NCBI GenBank assembly: GCA_902493855.1
Contig: CABUQV010000015.1
Location: 1 to 50,141 of the forward strand
DNA from: an uncultured Collinsella sp.
GTDB taxonomy: Bacteria; Actinomycetota; Coriobacteriia; Coriobacteriales; Coriobacteriaceae
DNA length: 50,141 nt
Reading direction: 5' to 3'
This document shows positions 26,709 to 37,786 of this stretch, one piece after another. Position 1 is the first letter of the stretch. The number at the start of each line of letters is the position of its first letter. The position numbers and the translations under genes were made by a program. Below the pieces are notes generated by a model that worked only from the letters and a program-made list of their open reading frames with translations, searched no databases and was not told where the DNA came from.

Positions 26709-29700
26709 ATGCAGGCAGATTCCGCTCAGCAGCAGGGCCTTTATCGCCCCGAATTCGACCACGATGCATGCGGCATCGGCGCGCTTGCCGATATCAACGG
26801 CGAGCGCCATCACCAGATCCTGGACGACGCACTGTCCATTCTGGTCAACTTGGAGCACCGCGGCGGCACGGGACTCGAGAAGAACACCGGCGACGGCGCC
26901 GGCATCCTGTTCCAGGTTCCGCATCACTTTTTCCGTAAAGAGGCTCAAAAGTGTGGCCAGATTCTGCCGGCAGAGGGCGACTATGGCGTGGCCATGCTGT
27001 TCTTCCCGCAGGACGAGAAGGGCGTAGAGGATGCCCGCCGCGTGTTTGAGGAGGGCTGCGCCGAAGCCGGCGTTCCGCTGCTCTTTTGGCGTGAGGTGCC
27101 GGTCGACCCGCACGATCTGGGCGAGACAGCCCGCGCCTGCATGCCTACCATCCTGCAGGCCTTCCTGGGCCGTCCGGACGACACACCCGCCGGTGATGCC
27201 TTTGAGCGCCGCCTATACGTGTGCCGCCGCACCATCGAGAAGAAGGCCGACGCTGGGTTTGCCCTGCGCGACAAGATCTTCTATGTGTGCTCCATGAGCT
27301 CGCGCACCATCGTGTACAAGGGCATGCTGGTCGCCACGCAGATGCGCCGCTTCTTCATCGACCTCAACGACGCCGCCGTCAAAACGGCCGTGGCGCTCGT
27401 TCACTCGCGCTACTCCACCAACACCACGCCCAGCTGGGAGCGTGCGCACCCCAACCGTTTTATCATCCACAACGGCGAGATCAACACCCTCAAGGGCAAC
27501 GTCAACTGGATCCGCGCCCGCGAACCCAACCTGTACAGCCCCGTGCTGCAGCACGATCTTGAGCGCGTGATGCCCATCATCAACCGTGAGGGTTCCGACT
27601 CCGCGATTCTGGACAACGTGCTCGAGTTTTTGGTCATGAACGGCCGTCCGCTCACGCGCGCCGCATCCATGCTGCTGCCCGAGCCGTGGGACCACAACGA
27701 CAGCCTGAGCGAGGAGCGCCGCGCCTACGACGCCTACCAGTCCATGCTCATGGAGCCGTGGGACGGTCCTGCCGCTATCGCCTTTACCGACGGTCGCACG
27801 CTGGGTGCCGCCCTCGACCGTAACGGCTTGCGTCCCGCCCGCTACTATGTGACGCGCGACGGTCGCTTTATGCTGGCAAGCGAGGTGGGCACCATCGAGG
27901 TGAGCCCCGAGAACATCCTGACGAGCGGCTGCCTGGGACCGGGCCAGATGCTCGAGGTCGATTTTGCCCGCGGCCGCGTCATCTACAACGACGAGCTGCG
28001 CGCCCGTTACGCCAAGGAAAAGCCCTATCGCGACTGGATCGCCGAGGAGACGCTGACCGTCGACGCACTCGACAAGCCCGCCGCGCCCGCGCCCGCCGAG
28101 GATGCCGAGGTGCCCGCCGCCGTGCGCATGGCCAAGCTCGGGTATCACTGGGATGATGTTGACGAAGTCGTGCGTCCCATGGCCCAGCAGGGCAAGGCGC
28201 CGCTCGCCTCGATGGGTATCGATGCGCCGCTGGCCTGCCTGTCCAAGAAGACGCGCTCGTTCTTCGACTACTTCTATCAGCTGTTCGCTCAGGTCACGAA
28301 CCCGCCGATCGACGCCCTGCGCGAGCATATGGTCACCTCGACCACGCTCTACCTGGGCAACCACGGCAACCTGCTCGAGGACTCCCGCACGGCCTGCCAG
28401 CTGGTGCGTCTGGAGCGTCCGCTGCTCAACGAGGAGGAGTTCGAGCGTATCTGCGCCATCGACCGCGTGGGCTTTAAGACCCGTCGCTTCCGTGCCGTCT
28501 ACCGCCGCGATGCCGGCGAGGGCGCGCTGCAGGCTGCACTCAAGCAGCTCGCAGAGGACGTTGAGGCTGCGGTCCGCGACGGCGTGAACATCGTGGTGTT
28601 GAGCGATCGCGCCGAAGCGGGCGAGGTGCCCGTGCCGTCGCTGCTTGCCGTGGGCTGCGTGCACAACCATCTGATCCGCGCTGGCGTGCGCACCTTTGCC
28701 GATATCGTGGTGGAGTGCGGCGACGCCGTGTCCCCGCACGACTTTGCGGCACTGGTGGGCTACTCCGCGAGCGGCATCTATCCGTACAACGCACATGCGT
28801 GCATCCGCGATCTGGCGGCACGCGGCGACCTGGACGTGACGGCCGAGCAGGGCATCGCCAACTACAATAAGGCTGCGACTGCCGGCATTGTCTCCATCAT
28901 GTCAAAGATGGGCATCTCCACGGTGCAGAGCTACCATTCGGCGCAGATCTTCGAGGCCGTGGGCTTTACGCCGGAGTTCGTCAACGCGTACTTTGCCGGT
29001 ACGGTGAGCCGTGTGGGCGGTATGGGTATCGAGGACGTCGAGCGCGAGCAAAATGAGCGCTACGACGCCGCGCTCGTCATCCTTAAGAGCCCTGCTCCCG
29101 ATCAGCTGCCCACACTGGGCCTGACCAAGTGGCGCCCGCTCGGTGGCGAGGATCACCTGATTGACCCCCAGACCGTCTACCTGCTGCAGACCGCCTGCCG
29201 CGAGGACAGCTACGACACCTTTAAGAAGTACAGCGCCCGCCTGCACCGCACCGGCCGTGCCGTGCGCCTACGCGACCTGCTCGACTTTAATGCCAGCGGC
29301 CGCACGCCGGTTTCGCTCGACGAGGTGGAGCCCGCGCTCAACATCGTCCGCCGCTTTAACACCGGCGCCATGTCGTACGGTTCCATCAGCAAAGAGGCAC
29401 ACGAGTGCATGGCCATCGCCATGAACCGCCTGCACGGCCGTTCCAACTCCGGCGAGGGCGGCGAGGACCCGCGTCGCGAGACGCCGCTGGCAAACGGTGA
29501 CTCCAAGAACTCAGCGATCAAGCAGGTGGCAAGCGCGCGCTTTGGCGTGACGAGCCGCTATCTTTGCAGCGCCTTCGAGATTCAGATCAAGATGGCCCAG
29601 GGCGCCAAGCCCGGCGAGGGTGGCCACCTGCCCGGCAAGAAGGTCTACCCCTGGATCGCCGAGGTCCGTCAGTCCACGCCCGGTATCGGCCTGATTTCGC

Positions 29701-31406
29701 CTCCGCCGCACCACGACATCTACTCCATCGAGGACCTGGCCGAGCTGATCTTTGACCTTAAGAACGCCAACCCCGGCGCGCGCGTGTCGGTCAAGCTGGT
29801 CAGCGAGGCCGGCGTCGGCACCATCGCCACCGGTGTGGCCAAGGGTGCCGCCGACAAGATTTTGATCAGCGGCCACAACGGCGGCTCCGGTGCCGCGGCG
29901 CGCGATTCGATCTGGCACGCCGGTCTGCCGCTGGAGCTCGGTCTTGCCGAGGCCCAGCAGACGCTGCTGCAAAACGGCCTGCGCTCGCGCGTGGTACTCG
30001 AAGCCGACGGCAAGCTCATGGACGGCACCGATGTCGCCGTCGCCTGCCTGCTGGGTGCCGAGGAGTTTGGCTTTGCGACCATGCCGCTCATCTCCATGGG
30101 CTGCCTCATGCAGCGCGACTGCCAGCAGGATACCTGCCCGGCCGGCATCGCTACGCAAAACTGCCGCCTGCGTCGCGGCTTCCGCGGCAAGCCAGAGCAC
30201 GTCGAGCACTTTATGCTCTTTGTTGCCGAGCAGCTGCGCGAGGTCATGGCGAGCCTGGGCTTCCGCACCGTCGACGAGATGGTCGGCCATCCCGAGTGCC
30301 TGCGCCAGATCGAGGTCCCGGGCAACCGCAAGGCCAACCTGCTCGATCTGTCGCCCGTGCTGGCAAGCGCGACCTGTGAGTTTGGTGCCCACATCCCGGG
30401 CGCCGACGGCCGTCACTTCCTGCCCCAGATGGCTGCGGACAGCGAGCTCGACAAGACGCTCGACTCCACGCTGTTTGTGCCCTATACGGCCGATGCCCGT
30501 GCGCACCTGCGCCCGATTCGCTTCCGCGCCGACATTGCCAACGTCAACCGTTGCGTGGGCACCATCTTGGGCAACGCGGTGACCAAGGCGCATCCCGAGG
30601 GCCTGCCCGCCGGCTCCATCACCATCGATTGCGATGGTTCGGCCGGTCAGAGCTTTGGCGCCTTCCTGCCGCGCGGCATTACGCTCAACGTGTGCGGCGA
30701 CGCCAACGACTACTTTGGCAAGGGCCTTTCGGGCGGCGAGGTGTCGGTGCGCCCCAACCCGCATGCGACCTACAAGTTCGACGAGAACATCATCGTGGGC
30801 AACGTTGCGTTCTTTGGCGCTACGAGTGGCCGCGGCTTCATTAACGGCCTGGCCGGCCAGCGCTTTGGCGTACGCAACTCCGGTGCCACGGTGGTGGTCG
30901 AGGGCTGCGGCAACCATGGCTGCGAGTACATGACGGGAGGTCTGGCGCTCATCCTGGGCGAGGTCGGGCAGAACTTCGCCGCCGGCATGACGGGCGGCGT
31001 GGCTTACGTCTTTGACCAGTACGGCACGCTCGATGCCCGTGTGAACCACGAGAGCGTTGAGCTTAAAGCCCCGACGGCCGGTGAGCTGGCGCAGATTCGT
31101 GCGCTCGTCCAGGAGCACGTGGACGCGACGCAGAGCCCGCGCGGCATTAAGTTGCTCTACAGCTTTGAGACGATGAGCAAGCACTTTGTGAAGGTCATTC
31201 CGACCGAGTACGAGCGCGTGCTGGCGATTGTCGCCGCCGCCGAGGCCGTCGGCAAGACGCATGAGCAGGCCGAGGAGCTGGCGTTTGACATTGTGACCGG
31301 TCGCGCCGACGCCGCCGATGTCGCTCGCTTTGATGTGGCGGGTGGTGTCGCTGGCGCTGTGCCCGCCACCGCCAGCTCTGTTGCTTCGACCAAGAAGGAG
31401 GCGTAA
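26709..31406 (+). CDS. gltB: Glutamate synthase large subunit
   Basis: GltB converts glutamine and 2-oxoglutarate to two glutamates with electrons from GltD. The 1565-residue protein has an N-terminal glutamine amidotransferase domain with its catalytic cysteine in DHDACGIG (Cys21, after a 20-residue propeptide), then the central domain, the FMN-binding synthase domain (QIKMAQGAKPGEGGHLPG), an iron-sulfur motif (CLMQRDCQQDTC) and the C-terminal GXGXG-like helix (GNHGCEYMTGG). It is slightly longer than most. GGGGAGG fits ATG 26709. gltD starts five bases after its stop. An Ala/Val-rich tail ends the protein. Confidence 0.97.
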   Translation: MQADSAQQQGLYRPEFDHDACGIGALADINGERHHQILDDALSILVNLEHRGGTGLEKNTGDGAGILFQVPHHFFRKEAQKCGQILPAEGDYGVAMLFFPQDEKGVEDARRVFEEGCAEAGVPLLFWREVPVDPHDLGETARACMPTILQAFLGRPDDTPAGDAFERRLYVCRRTIEKKADAGFALRDKIFYVCSMSSRTIVYKGMLVATQMRRFFIDLNDAAVKTAVALVHSRYSTNTTPSWERAHPNRFIIHNGEINTLKGNVNWIRAREPNLYSPVLQHDLERVMPIINREGSDSAILDNVLEFLVMNGRPLTRAASMLLPEPWDHNDSLSEERRAYDAYQSMLMEPWDGPAAIAFTDGRTLGAALDRNGLRPARYYVTRDGRFMLASEVGTIEVSPENILTSGCLGPGQMLEVDFARGRVIYNDELRARYAKEKPYRDWIAEETLTVDALDKPAAPAPAEDAEVPAAVRMAKLGYHWDDVDEVVRPMAQQGKAPLASMGIDAPLACLSKKTRSFFDYFYQLFAQVTNPPIDALREHMVTSTTLYLGNHGNLLEDSRTACQLVRLERPLLNEEEFERICAIDRVGFKTRRFRAVYRRDAGEGALQAALKQLAEDVEAAVRDGVNIVVLSDRAEAGEVPVPSLLAVGCVHNHLIRAGVRTFADIVVECGDAVSPHDFAALVGYSASGIYPYNAHACIRDLAARGDLDVTAEQGIANYNKAATAGIVSIMSKMGISTVQSYHSAQIFEAVGFTPEFVNAYFAGTVSRVGGMGIEDVEREQNERYDAALVILKSPAPDQLPTLGLTKWRPLGGEDHLIDPQTVYLLQTACREDSYDTFKKYSARLHRTGRAVRLRDLLDFNASGRTPVSLDEVEPALNIVRRFNTGAMSYGSISKEAHECMAIAMNRLHGRSNSGEGGEDPRRETPLANGDSKNSAIKQVASARFGVTSRYLCSAFEIQIKMAQGAKPGEGGHLPGKKVYPWIAEVRQSTPGIGLISPPPHHDIYSIEDLAELIFDLKNANPGARVSVKLVSEAGVGTIATGVAKGAADKILISGHNGGSGAAARDSIWHAGLPLELGLAEAQQTLLQNGLRSRVVLEADGKLMDGTDVAVACLLGAEEFGFATMPLISMGCLMQRDCQQDTCPAGIATQNCRLRRGFRGKPEHVEHFMLFVAEQLREVMASLGFRTVDEMVGHPECLRQIEVPGNRKANLLDLSPVLASATCEFGAHIPGADGRHFLPQMAADSELDKTLDSTLFVPYTADARAHLRPIRFRADIANVNRCVGTILGNAVTKAHPEGLPAGSITIDCDGSAGQSFGAFLPRGITLNVCGDANDYFGKGLSGGEVSVRPNPHATYKFDENIIVGNVAFFGATSGRGFINGLAGQRFGVRNSGATVVVEGCGNHGCEYMTGGLALILGEVGQNFAAGMTGGVAYVFDQYGTLDARVNHESVELKAPTAGELAQIRALVQEHVDATQSPRGIKLLYSFETMSKHFVKVIPTEYERVLAIVAAAEAVGKTHEQAEELAFDIVTGRADAADVARFDVAGGVAGAVPATASSVASTKKEA

Positions 31407-31411
31407 GTGCC

Positions 31412-32893
<1,482 letters not shown>

Positions 32894-32945
32894 GGCGGCT
32901 GTCCACAGCTGAATCGTCAAGGGCTGTCCCCAACGGCCGGCCCAA

Positions 32946-32985
32946 AAGGAACGTCCCCAAGTGCCGGCAGCTAGGGACGTTCCTT
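32946..32985. repeat. AAGGAACGTCCC palindrome after gltD
   Basis: AAGGAACGTCCC (32946-32957) pairs exactly with GGGACGTTCCTT (32974-32985). TGCCGGC follows each side, with a further GGGACACTCCTT relative near 33002. The rest of the gene-free stretch to 33308 shows only a short GTCGACGT direct repeat. Confidence 0.6.
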
Positions 32986-33308
32986 ATGTGCCGGCATTCG
33001 GGGACACTCCTTGCGGGTTTGCGGGCGACTTTGTCATTTGTCGACGTACAAGTATTCATTCGTCGACGTTTGCGACTGTGGTGCTCTGCTGTTTCTGTGG
33101 TGGCAGCGGGCATCTGGCTCAAAATGGCGGGTCAGCTGTCTATATCTACCTGCCGTTTCTTTGCGGTGCGCATTTTCGGTCAAGCATCCCGTCAAGTGTT
33201 TGGTCAGCAGTTGGTTTGCAGCCGGAGGCCTATTTTGTCCGTGCCAACAGTGGCTGCCCACCCTCCTCGTAAGCTCAAATTGAGGTTCATCAGTTTGAGG
33301 AGGATGCC

Positions 33309-34016
33309 GTGACTGATCACGTTTTAGACCGAGCACATCTGGCTGAAGCCGTCGGCAACGATATTGCCGACATGGCCCATTTTTGGATGCTGCGGAAGTT
33401 TCAGTTTTTGGAGCCGGCGCGCGAGCAGTTCGAGATCATTGTCGACCCGTGGCTCGGCTATTGCACCGAGCCTTCCCAAAACGAAATCATGGCCTACAAC
33501 ATGGCATTTACCGATTGGCTGCTCTTCGAGCGCCCCTATCGCCATGGCAAGACGCTGCTCGAGCTGTATGTTGATGAGCCGCCGGCATCGCTTTCGCCTG
33601 CCTCGCTCAAGCGGCTCGAGCAGGTGCGCGACACACAGTATTTCTCGCGCTTTGGCATTTTGGACAAGGATCCTGCGAACGGCATGGTTGCGCTGAAGGA
33701 TACGCGCACCGACCGTCGCTTTGATGTCTACGACCCGCATATCGTGCAAAAGGAGCATTGGAGCGACGGTGCGATTGCGGTGCGCCTCGCCTGCGTCGAC
33801 GATATCTGGCTGACGGCGGGGCAGCTCTACCTCTACGACATAGCGCGCCTGAGCGATACGGCGATCGATGGGCCGGGCGCGGTGCATCCGGAGGACCTGC
33901 GGGACGGCTCTGATACCTCGTGCATCAGCTTCTTTTTGCGCCTGGTCCGCGACATCATGGGTGCCCAGGGGCGCTACGTAAAGTCCCTCAACATCTACGA
34001 ACAAGAATGGGAGTAG
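33309..34016 (+). CDS. Hypothetical protein, 235 residues
   Basis: I do not recognise this gene. It begins with a GTG after GAGGAGG. The protein is soluble, rich in Asp, Glu, Arg and aromatic residues, with no signal peptide or membrane helix. The middle holds ELYVDEPPASLSPASLKRLEQVRDTQYFSRFGILD and the end SFFLRLVRDIMGAQGRYVKSL. Its codon use looks like that of the core genes, so it seems an ordinary chromosomal gene rather than a recent arrival. Repeat array B starts 36 bases after its stop. Confidence 0.65.
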   Translation: MTDHVLDRAHLAEAVGNDIADMAHFWMLRKFQFLEPAREQFEIIVDPWLGYCTEPSQNEIMAYNMAFTDWLLFERPYRHGKTLLELYVDEPPASLSPASLKRLEQVRDTQYFSRFGILDKDPANGMVALKDTRTDRRFDVYDPHIVQKEHWSDGAIAVRLACVDDIWLTAGQLYLYDIARLSDTAIDGPGAVHPEDLRDGSDTSCISFFLRLVRDIMGAQGRYVKSLNIYEQEWE

Positions 34017-34051
34017 GGGATGTGATTGGTGCCGCCCTACAGCCCTGACTT

Positions 34052-34271
34052 TGTCTCAATCTGTAACGTTTGGCGGCTGTTTGGGCCCGTAACTGTTACA
34101 GATTGAGACGGAAGGTTGGCGGCTGCCGAAAGATCTTGTTCTGTAACGGGAAAGGACCAAAAATCGTTCTACCTGTTACAGATCGAGACAAAGGCTGGAC
34201 GCGGTGCCGAAAGATCTTGTTCTGTAACAACTAGAGGCTCAAAGACTGTCTTCCTGTTACAGATCAAGACA
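34052..34271. repeat. Array B: three TCTCGATCTGTAACA-family units before the putative nuclease gene
   Basis: Left arms start at 34054, 34134 and 34214, an exact 80-nt period. The last right arm ends 20 bases before the nuclease start codon. Units 2 and 3 share the left arm variant TCTTGTTCTGTAAC, and their spacers are alike (ends GCCGAAAGA), as expected from tandem copying. Confidence 0.8.
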
Positions 34272-34290
34272 TTTGTCAGCGGAGGCAACG

Positions 34291-35367
34291 GTGACGATGG
34301 TCCATTTGTCTGACGTGGTGGTGATGAAAGTGTCTAATACCGTTCTCAAACACAAGCATACGACTCGCAACACGCTGGCGCGGAACAGGATGCTTGCGCG
34401 TCTCACGGAGACGGCCAAGCAGGGTGCGCTGCTCGCAACGCATGACAATACCGAGCTCATGTGGCTGCGACGCCATGTTGGAACCGACGATATCGCGGAG
34501 CCCGAGCCGTACCTGTTCTGTTTTCAGCATGATTGGGATGCATTGACGCCGGCGGAGCGAGCGCTGAGGACTATCAAAGGGCTTGCGGAATTTCATCTCG
34601 ATTGGGCGTTTTGGGGCTATGACGCGGCGCTTTTGTGGGGTTTGGAGGTGCCGAATGATCTGCTCGGGCCGCGTTTTCTTGTTAAGACGGGCTGTTCGAT
34701 GACGTTGAACAGCGGGTGCAGGTTGTTGCGTCCGCAGATGGCGGGCGCGCTCGAGCGTGTTGATGGCGTGCAGGTGACGTCATTTTGGCGCACGGTGGAG
34801 GATTGCTTGCTTCGTGCGCCGTTCTCCTACGGGTTGGCGATTGCCGATTCTGCACTGCGGGCGAAAGGCGTTTCACGTGGGGATTTGTGCGAGCGCCTCC
34901 GCGCCGATTGCGAGGGCAGGCGAGGGTATCGCAGGGCACAGGTGATTGCGTCGTATGCGGACGGGATGTCCGAAAACGGTGGCGAGTCTCGGTTTCGAGC
35001 GTTCTTTATTGCATACGGCTTTCCGGTTCCGGAGTTGCAGGTGGAGTTTCGCGATCCGCTCGATTCGAGCCAGGTGTTTCGGATCGATTATTTTTGGCGG
35101 CTCGAGGACGGGACGTGTGTCATCGGCGAGCTCGACGGAAAGGTGAAGTACACCTTGCAGAACGGCGAGGGCCGGGAGTCGGTCGACCCATTCGTGGCAG
35201 AACGTCAACGGGAGTCTCATCTGACAATGCTCGGGCACAAGGTGCTTCGGTTTACGTTTGATGAGCTCAAGAATCCGGGGAAGCTGGTTGAGAAGATGAG
35301 GTTGGCGGGTATTCCGCGACGGCCCGATTTGGCTGAGGAGTGGAGACGTCAGTGGTATGGGCGCTGA
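34291..35367 (+). CDS. Putative PD-(D/E)XK nuclease (AbiEi/DUF559-like), bracketed by repeats
   Basis: The N-terminal half resembles AbiEi-type transcription-factor-like proteins (GALLATHDNTELMWLRR and YDAALLWGLEVP). The C-terminal third looks like a Vsr/DUF559-type nuclease fold: Glu232 in GGESRFR, Asp266 in FRIDYFW, then Glu280-Leu-Asp282-Gly-Lys284 in GELDGKVKY, and a closing RESHLTMLGHKVLRFTFDEL. The D...ExDxK layout fits a PD-(D/E)XK active site. GGAGG at 34281-34285 makes GTG 34291 the likely start; ATG 34297 is the alternative. Repeat units end 20 bases before it and restart 8 bases after its stop. Function is unproven; relatives are often listed as hypothetical or antitoxin-like. Confidence 0.7.
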   Translation: MTMVHLSDVVVMKVSNTVLKHKHTTRNTLARNRMLARLTETAKQGALLATHDNTELMWLRRHVGTDDIAEPEPYLFCFQHDWDALTPAERALRTIKGLAEFHLDWAFWGYDAALLWGLEVPNDLLGPRFLVKTGCSMTLNSGCRLLRPQMAGALERVDGVQVTSFWRTVEDCLLRAPFSYGLAIADSALRAKGVSRGDLCERLRADCEGRRGYRRAQVIASYADGMSENGGESRFRAFFIAYGFPVPELQVEFRDPLDSSQVFRIDYFWRLEDGTCVIGELDGKVKYTLQNGEGRESVDPFVAERQRESHLTMLGHKVLRFTFDELKNPGKLVEKMRLAGIPRRPDLAEEWRRQWYGR

Positions 35368-35374
35368 GAGGTTT

Positions 35375-35514
35375 TGTCTCGATCTGTAACGTTTAGAAGT
35401 TGTTTGAGTTCGTAATTGTTACAGATCGAGACAAACCGGTGAAACGTCGACCGAATGTCTCGATCTGTAACATCAAGGGGCCCAATAACCCTGTATCTGT
35501 TACAGATCGAGACA
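35375..35514. repeat. Array C: two TCTCGATCTGTAACA units after the nuclease gene
   Basis: Left arms start at 35377 and 35458, 81 nt apart. The first begins 8 bases after the nuclease stop codon. Confidence 0.8.
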
Positions 35515-35662
35515 TTCCCCTGATGTTGCTGGGGTGGGACTGCAACGTATTCCGTCCCCCACATCCCCTCTTCCCTCCGTTAACCGATATGTCTGTGGCA
35601 ATCGGGCTACACTGGATAATAATGGACAGATGTTCAAGTTTTCTGAGGGGGAGGAGCTCGAT

Positions 35663-37033
35663 ATGGCGTCTGCCGATCGTTCCACGTTGTTTATCAATGC
35701 GACCGTCTTGGATGGTTCGGAACATATGGAGCCGCAGCCCGACATGGCCGTGGTCGTTGAGCGCGGTGTCATCACGTGGATGGGGCCGAGTGCTGTGGCT
35801 CAGGCGCCTGCAGGTGCCGAGGTCATCGATCTGGCAGGGGCGTATCTCATGCCAGGCCTCATCAATATGCATGTGCATCTGTGCGGTTCGGGCAAGCCGG
35901 TTTCGGCGGGCGATGCGGGCGCGCTGATGAAGAAGCTCGATAATCCCGTGGGGCGCGCCATCGTGCGCCATATTCTTAAGGGCAGCGCCCAACAACAACT
36001 GGCAAGTGGCGTGACCACGGTGCGCGGCGCGGGCGATCCGCTGTTTGCCGATCTGGCCGTGCGCGATGCTATCGATGCCGGCAAGTATCAAGGTCCTCGC
36101 CTGGTGGCGCCGGGAACGGGCGTCACGGTGCCGGGCGGCCATGGTGCGGGCTTGTTCGCCCAGGTGGCCAACAGTCCCGCCGAGGCAGCCGAACAGGTGC
36201 GCGACCTGTATGCGCGTGGTGCCGACGTCATTAAGCTGTTTGTGACGGGCGGCGTGTTCGACGCTACCGAGGTGGGCGAGCCGGGCGTGCTGCGCATGCC
36301 GGTCGAGGTTGCCGCGGCGGCGTGCAAGGCTGCGCACGAGGTGAGTCTGCCGGTTATGGCCCATGTCGAGAGTACCGAGGGCGTGAAGGCCGCGCTTGAG
36401 GCCGGCGTTGACACGATTGAGCACGGCGCTCCGTTGACGCCCGAGATTCTGGAGCTGTACCGTGGCGCCGCGGGCACGCAACTCGAGGGGCGTGCACCCA
36501 GTGTTACCTGCACTATCAGCCCGGCGCTGCCGTTTGTATTGCTCGACCCGAAAAAGACCCATTCGACCGATACGCAAAAGAAGAACGGCGATATCGTGTG
36601 CTCGGGCATTATCGAGAGCGCCCGTGCCGCACTGGAAGCTGGCGTTAAGGTGGGCCTGGGCACGGACTCGAGCTGCCCGTTCGTGACGCAGTACGACATG
36701 TGGCGTGAGGTGGCCTATTTTGCCAAGTATGTCGGCGTGAGCAACGCCTTCGCGCTGCATACGGCTACGCAAGTCAACGCCGAGCTGCTGGGGCTGGGCG
36801 GCGAGACCGGCACAATCGAGTGCGGCAAGGCCGCCGATATCCTGGTGACGCGCGAGAACCCGCTCGATGACCTGTGCGCTCTGCGTGAGCCGATGCACGT
36901 GATGTGTCGCGGCGATCTGGTACGCAAGCTCAAGGTGAAGCGCATTCCCGAGGTTGATAACGAGCTCGACGCGATTATGGCCATGCCGGCCGAGGCGTTG
37001 GCCGAGGAGCTCGCCCGCGACGGCGTGGCGTAG
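35663..37033 (+). CDS. Amidohydrolase family protein
   Basis: The 456-residue protein has the metal-dependent amidohydrolase layout: a small N-terminal beta domain, then LINMHVHL (the HxH metal pair), a lysine in DVIKLFVTGG, histidines in MAHVES and TIEHGAP, the aspartate of LGTDSS, and a closing beta part with GTIECGKAADILV. The TIM-barrel is complete. It resembles imidazolonepropionase-like or prolidase-like members; the substrate cannot be told. The frame is open from 35534, but GGGGAGGAG precedes ATG 35663. No neighbour suggests a pathway. No signal peptide is present, so it is cytoplasmic. Confidence 0.87.
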   Translation: MASADRSTLFINATVLDGSEHMEPQPDMAVVVERGVITWMGPSAVAQAPAGAEVIDLAGAYLMPGLINMHVHLCGSGKPVSAGDAGALMKKLDNPVGRAIVRHILKGSAQQQLASGVTTVRGAGDPLFADLAVRDAIDAGKYQGPRLVAPGTGVTVPGGHGAGLFAQVANSPAEAAEQVRDLYARGADVIKLFVTGGVFDATEVGEPGVLRMPVEVAAAACKAAHEVSLPVMAHVESTEGVKAALEAGVDTIEHGAPLTPEILELYRGAAGTQLEGRAPSVTCTISPALPFVLLDPKKTHSTDTQKKNGDIVCSGIIESARAALEAGVKVGLGTDSSCPFVTQYDMWREVAYFAKYVGVSNAFALHTATQVNAELLGLGGETGTIECGKAADILVTRENPLDDLCALREPMHVMCRGDLVRKLKVKRIPEVDNELDAIMAMPAEALAEELARDGVA

Positions 37034-37066
37034 ATGTGACAAAGGGACAGCTCCGTTGCCGCATAC

Positions 37067-37104
37067 AAAAAGCCGAGGTCTCAACACGAGGCCTCGGCTT
37101 TTTT
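37067..37104 (+). terminator. Intrinsic terminator after the amidohydrolase gene
   Basis: AAAAGCCGAGG pairs with CCTCGGCTTTT and is followed by a T run. Confidence 0.9.
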
Positions 37105-37166
37105 ATCGAACAAATACTTAAGATTTGGGACAAACAAACCTGATTAATTTGTCCCGCGTGCGGGCG

Positions 37167-37640
37167 CTAGGAGCGGGTTTCCATCTTGGCGTGGCACTTG
37201 GGGCAGGTGACGCGGATCTTGCCCTTGCCCTTGGGGACGGAGAGCATCTGGCCGCAGTTGGGGCACTTGAGGTATGCCGTGGTCTTGCGCCCCTTCCACA
37301 TCTTCTTGGCCGTGCGCTTGGCACGCTCAAAGTCTTCCTTACTGGTGCCGGCTGCGCGTGAGGTGCTGGCCGCTGCAGCTCCGCCGCCCAAGCTAGCTAC
37401 AAACTTGCCCAAGCCGGGTACGTTTGCAGTCGCGGCGACAAAGGCCTCGTTCTCCTTGCGACGTGCGTCGATATTTTTGGACAGGCCGCGCAGCACGCCA
37501 ATCACGATTACGGCGATGGCAATCCAGCTGAGCCACTGGATGCGGGCTATCGATCCGATCATCGCGATGACGATGCCGGCAAAACCCATCACGATGGTGA
37601 GTTCATCGGCACCATTGCGACCCTTCATAAAGTCATTCAT
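37167..37640 (-). CDS. Membrane protein with C-terminal zinc ribbon
   Basis: The 157-residue protein starts MNDFMKGRNG. It has two hydrophobic helices (about residues 14-50), a charged Ala/Ser-rich linker and a C-terminal zinc-ribbon with two CxxC pairs (CPNCG and CPKCH). Such proteins are common in Actinobacteria and their function is unknown. The start chosen (codon 37638-37640) removes an upstream stretch that lacks a ribosome site. It is transcribed against the amidohydrolase gene and ends near its terminator. Confidence 0.7.
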   Translation of the reverse strand: MNDFMKGRNGADELTIVMGFAGIVIAMIGSIARIQWLSWIAIAVIVIGVLRGLSKNIDARRKENEAFVAATANVPGLGKFVASLGGGAAAASTSRAAGTSKEDFERAKRTAKKMWKGRKTTAYLKCPNCGQMLSVPKGKGKIRVTCPKCHAKMETRS

Positions 37641-37697
37641 GCAAATTGCCTTTCGTTCGATATGCTGCACGCCTTTATACCCGATTTAGAGCAAGGG

Positions 37698-37776
37698 GGA
37701 CAGGTTAATCTGCACCAATGTGGTGCAAACATACCTGTCCTCGGAATACCAAGACGGTGCAAAGAAGTCTGTCCCC
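37698..37776. repeat. TTGGTGCAAAC/CCTGTCC family, inverted pair plus extra arm
   Basis: GGACAGGTTAATCTGCACCA (from 37698) is mirrored by TGGTGCAAACATACCTGTCC (37721-37740), and GGTGCAAAGAAGTCTGTCCC follows from 37756. Confidence 0.55.
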
Positions 37777-37786
37777 AATGCCCCAA

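Noticed and set aside
27213..28796. Long frames opposite gltB, here and at 29511-31694
   Set aside because: They lie wholly inside a well-supported gene and show antisense composition without any domain.
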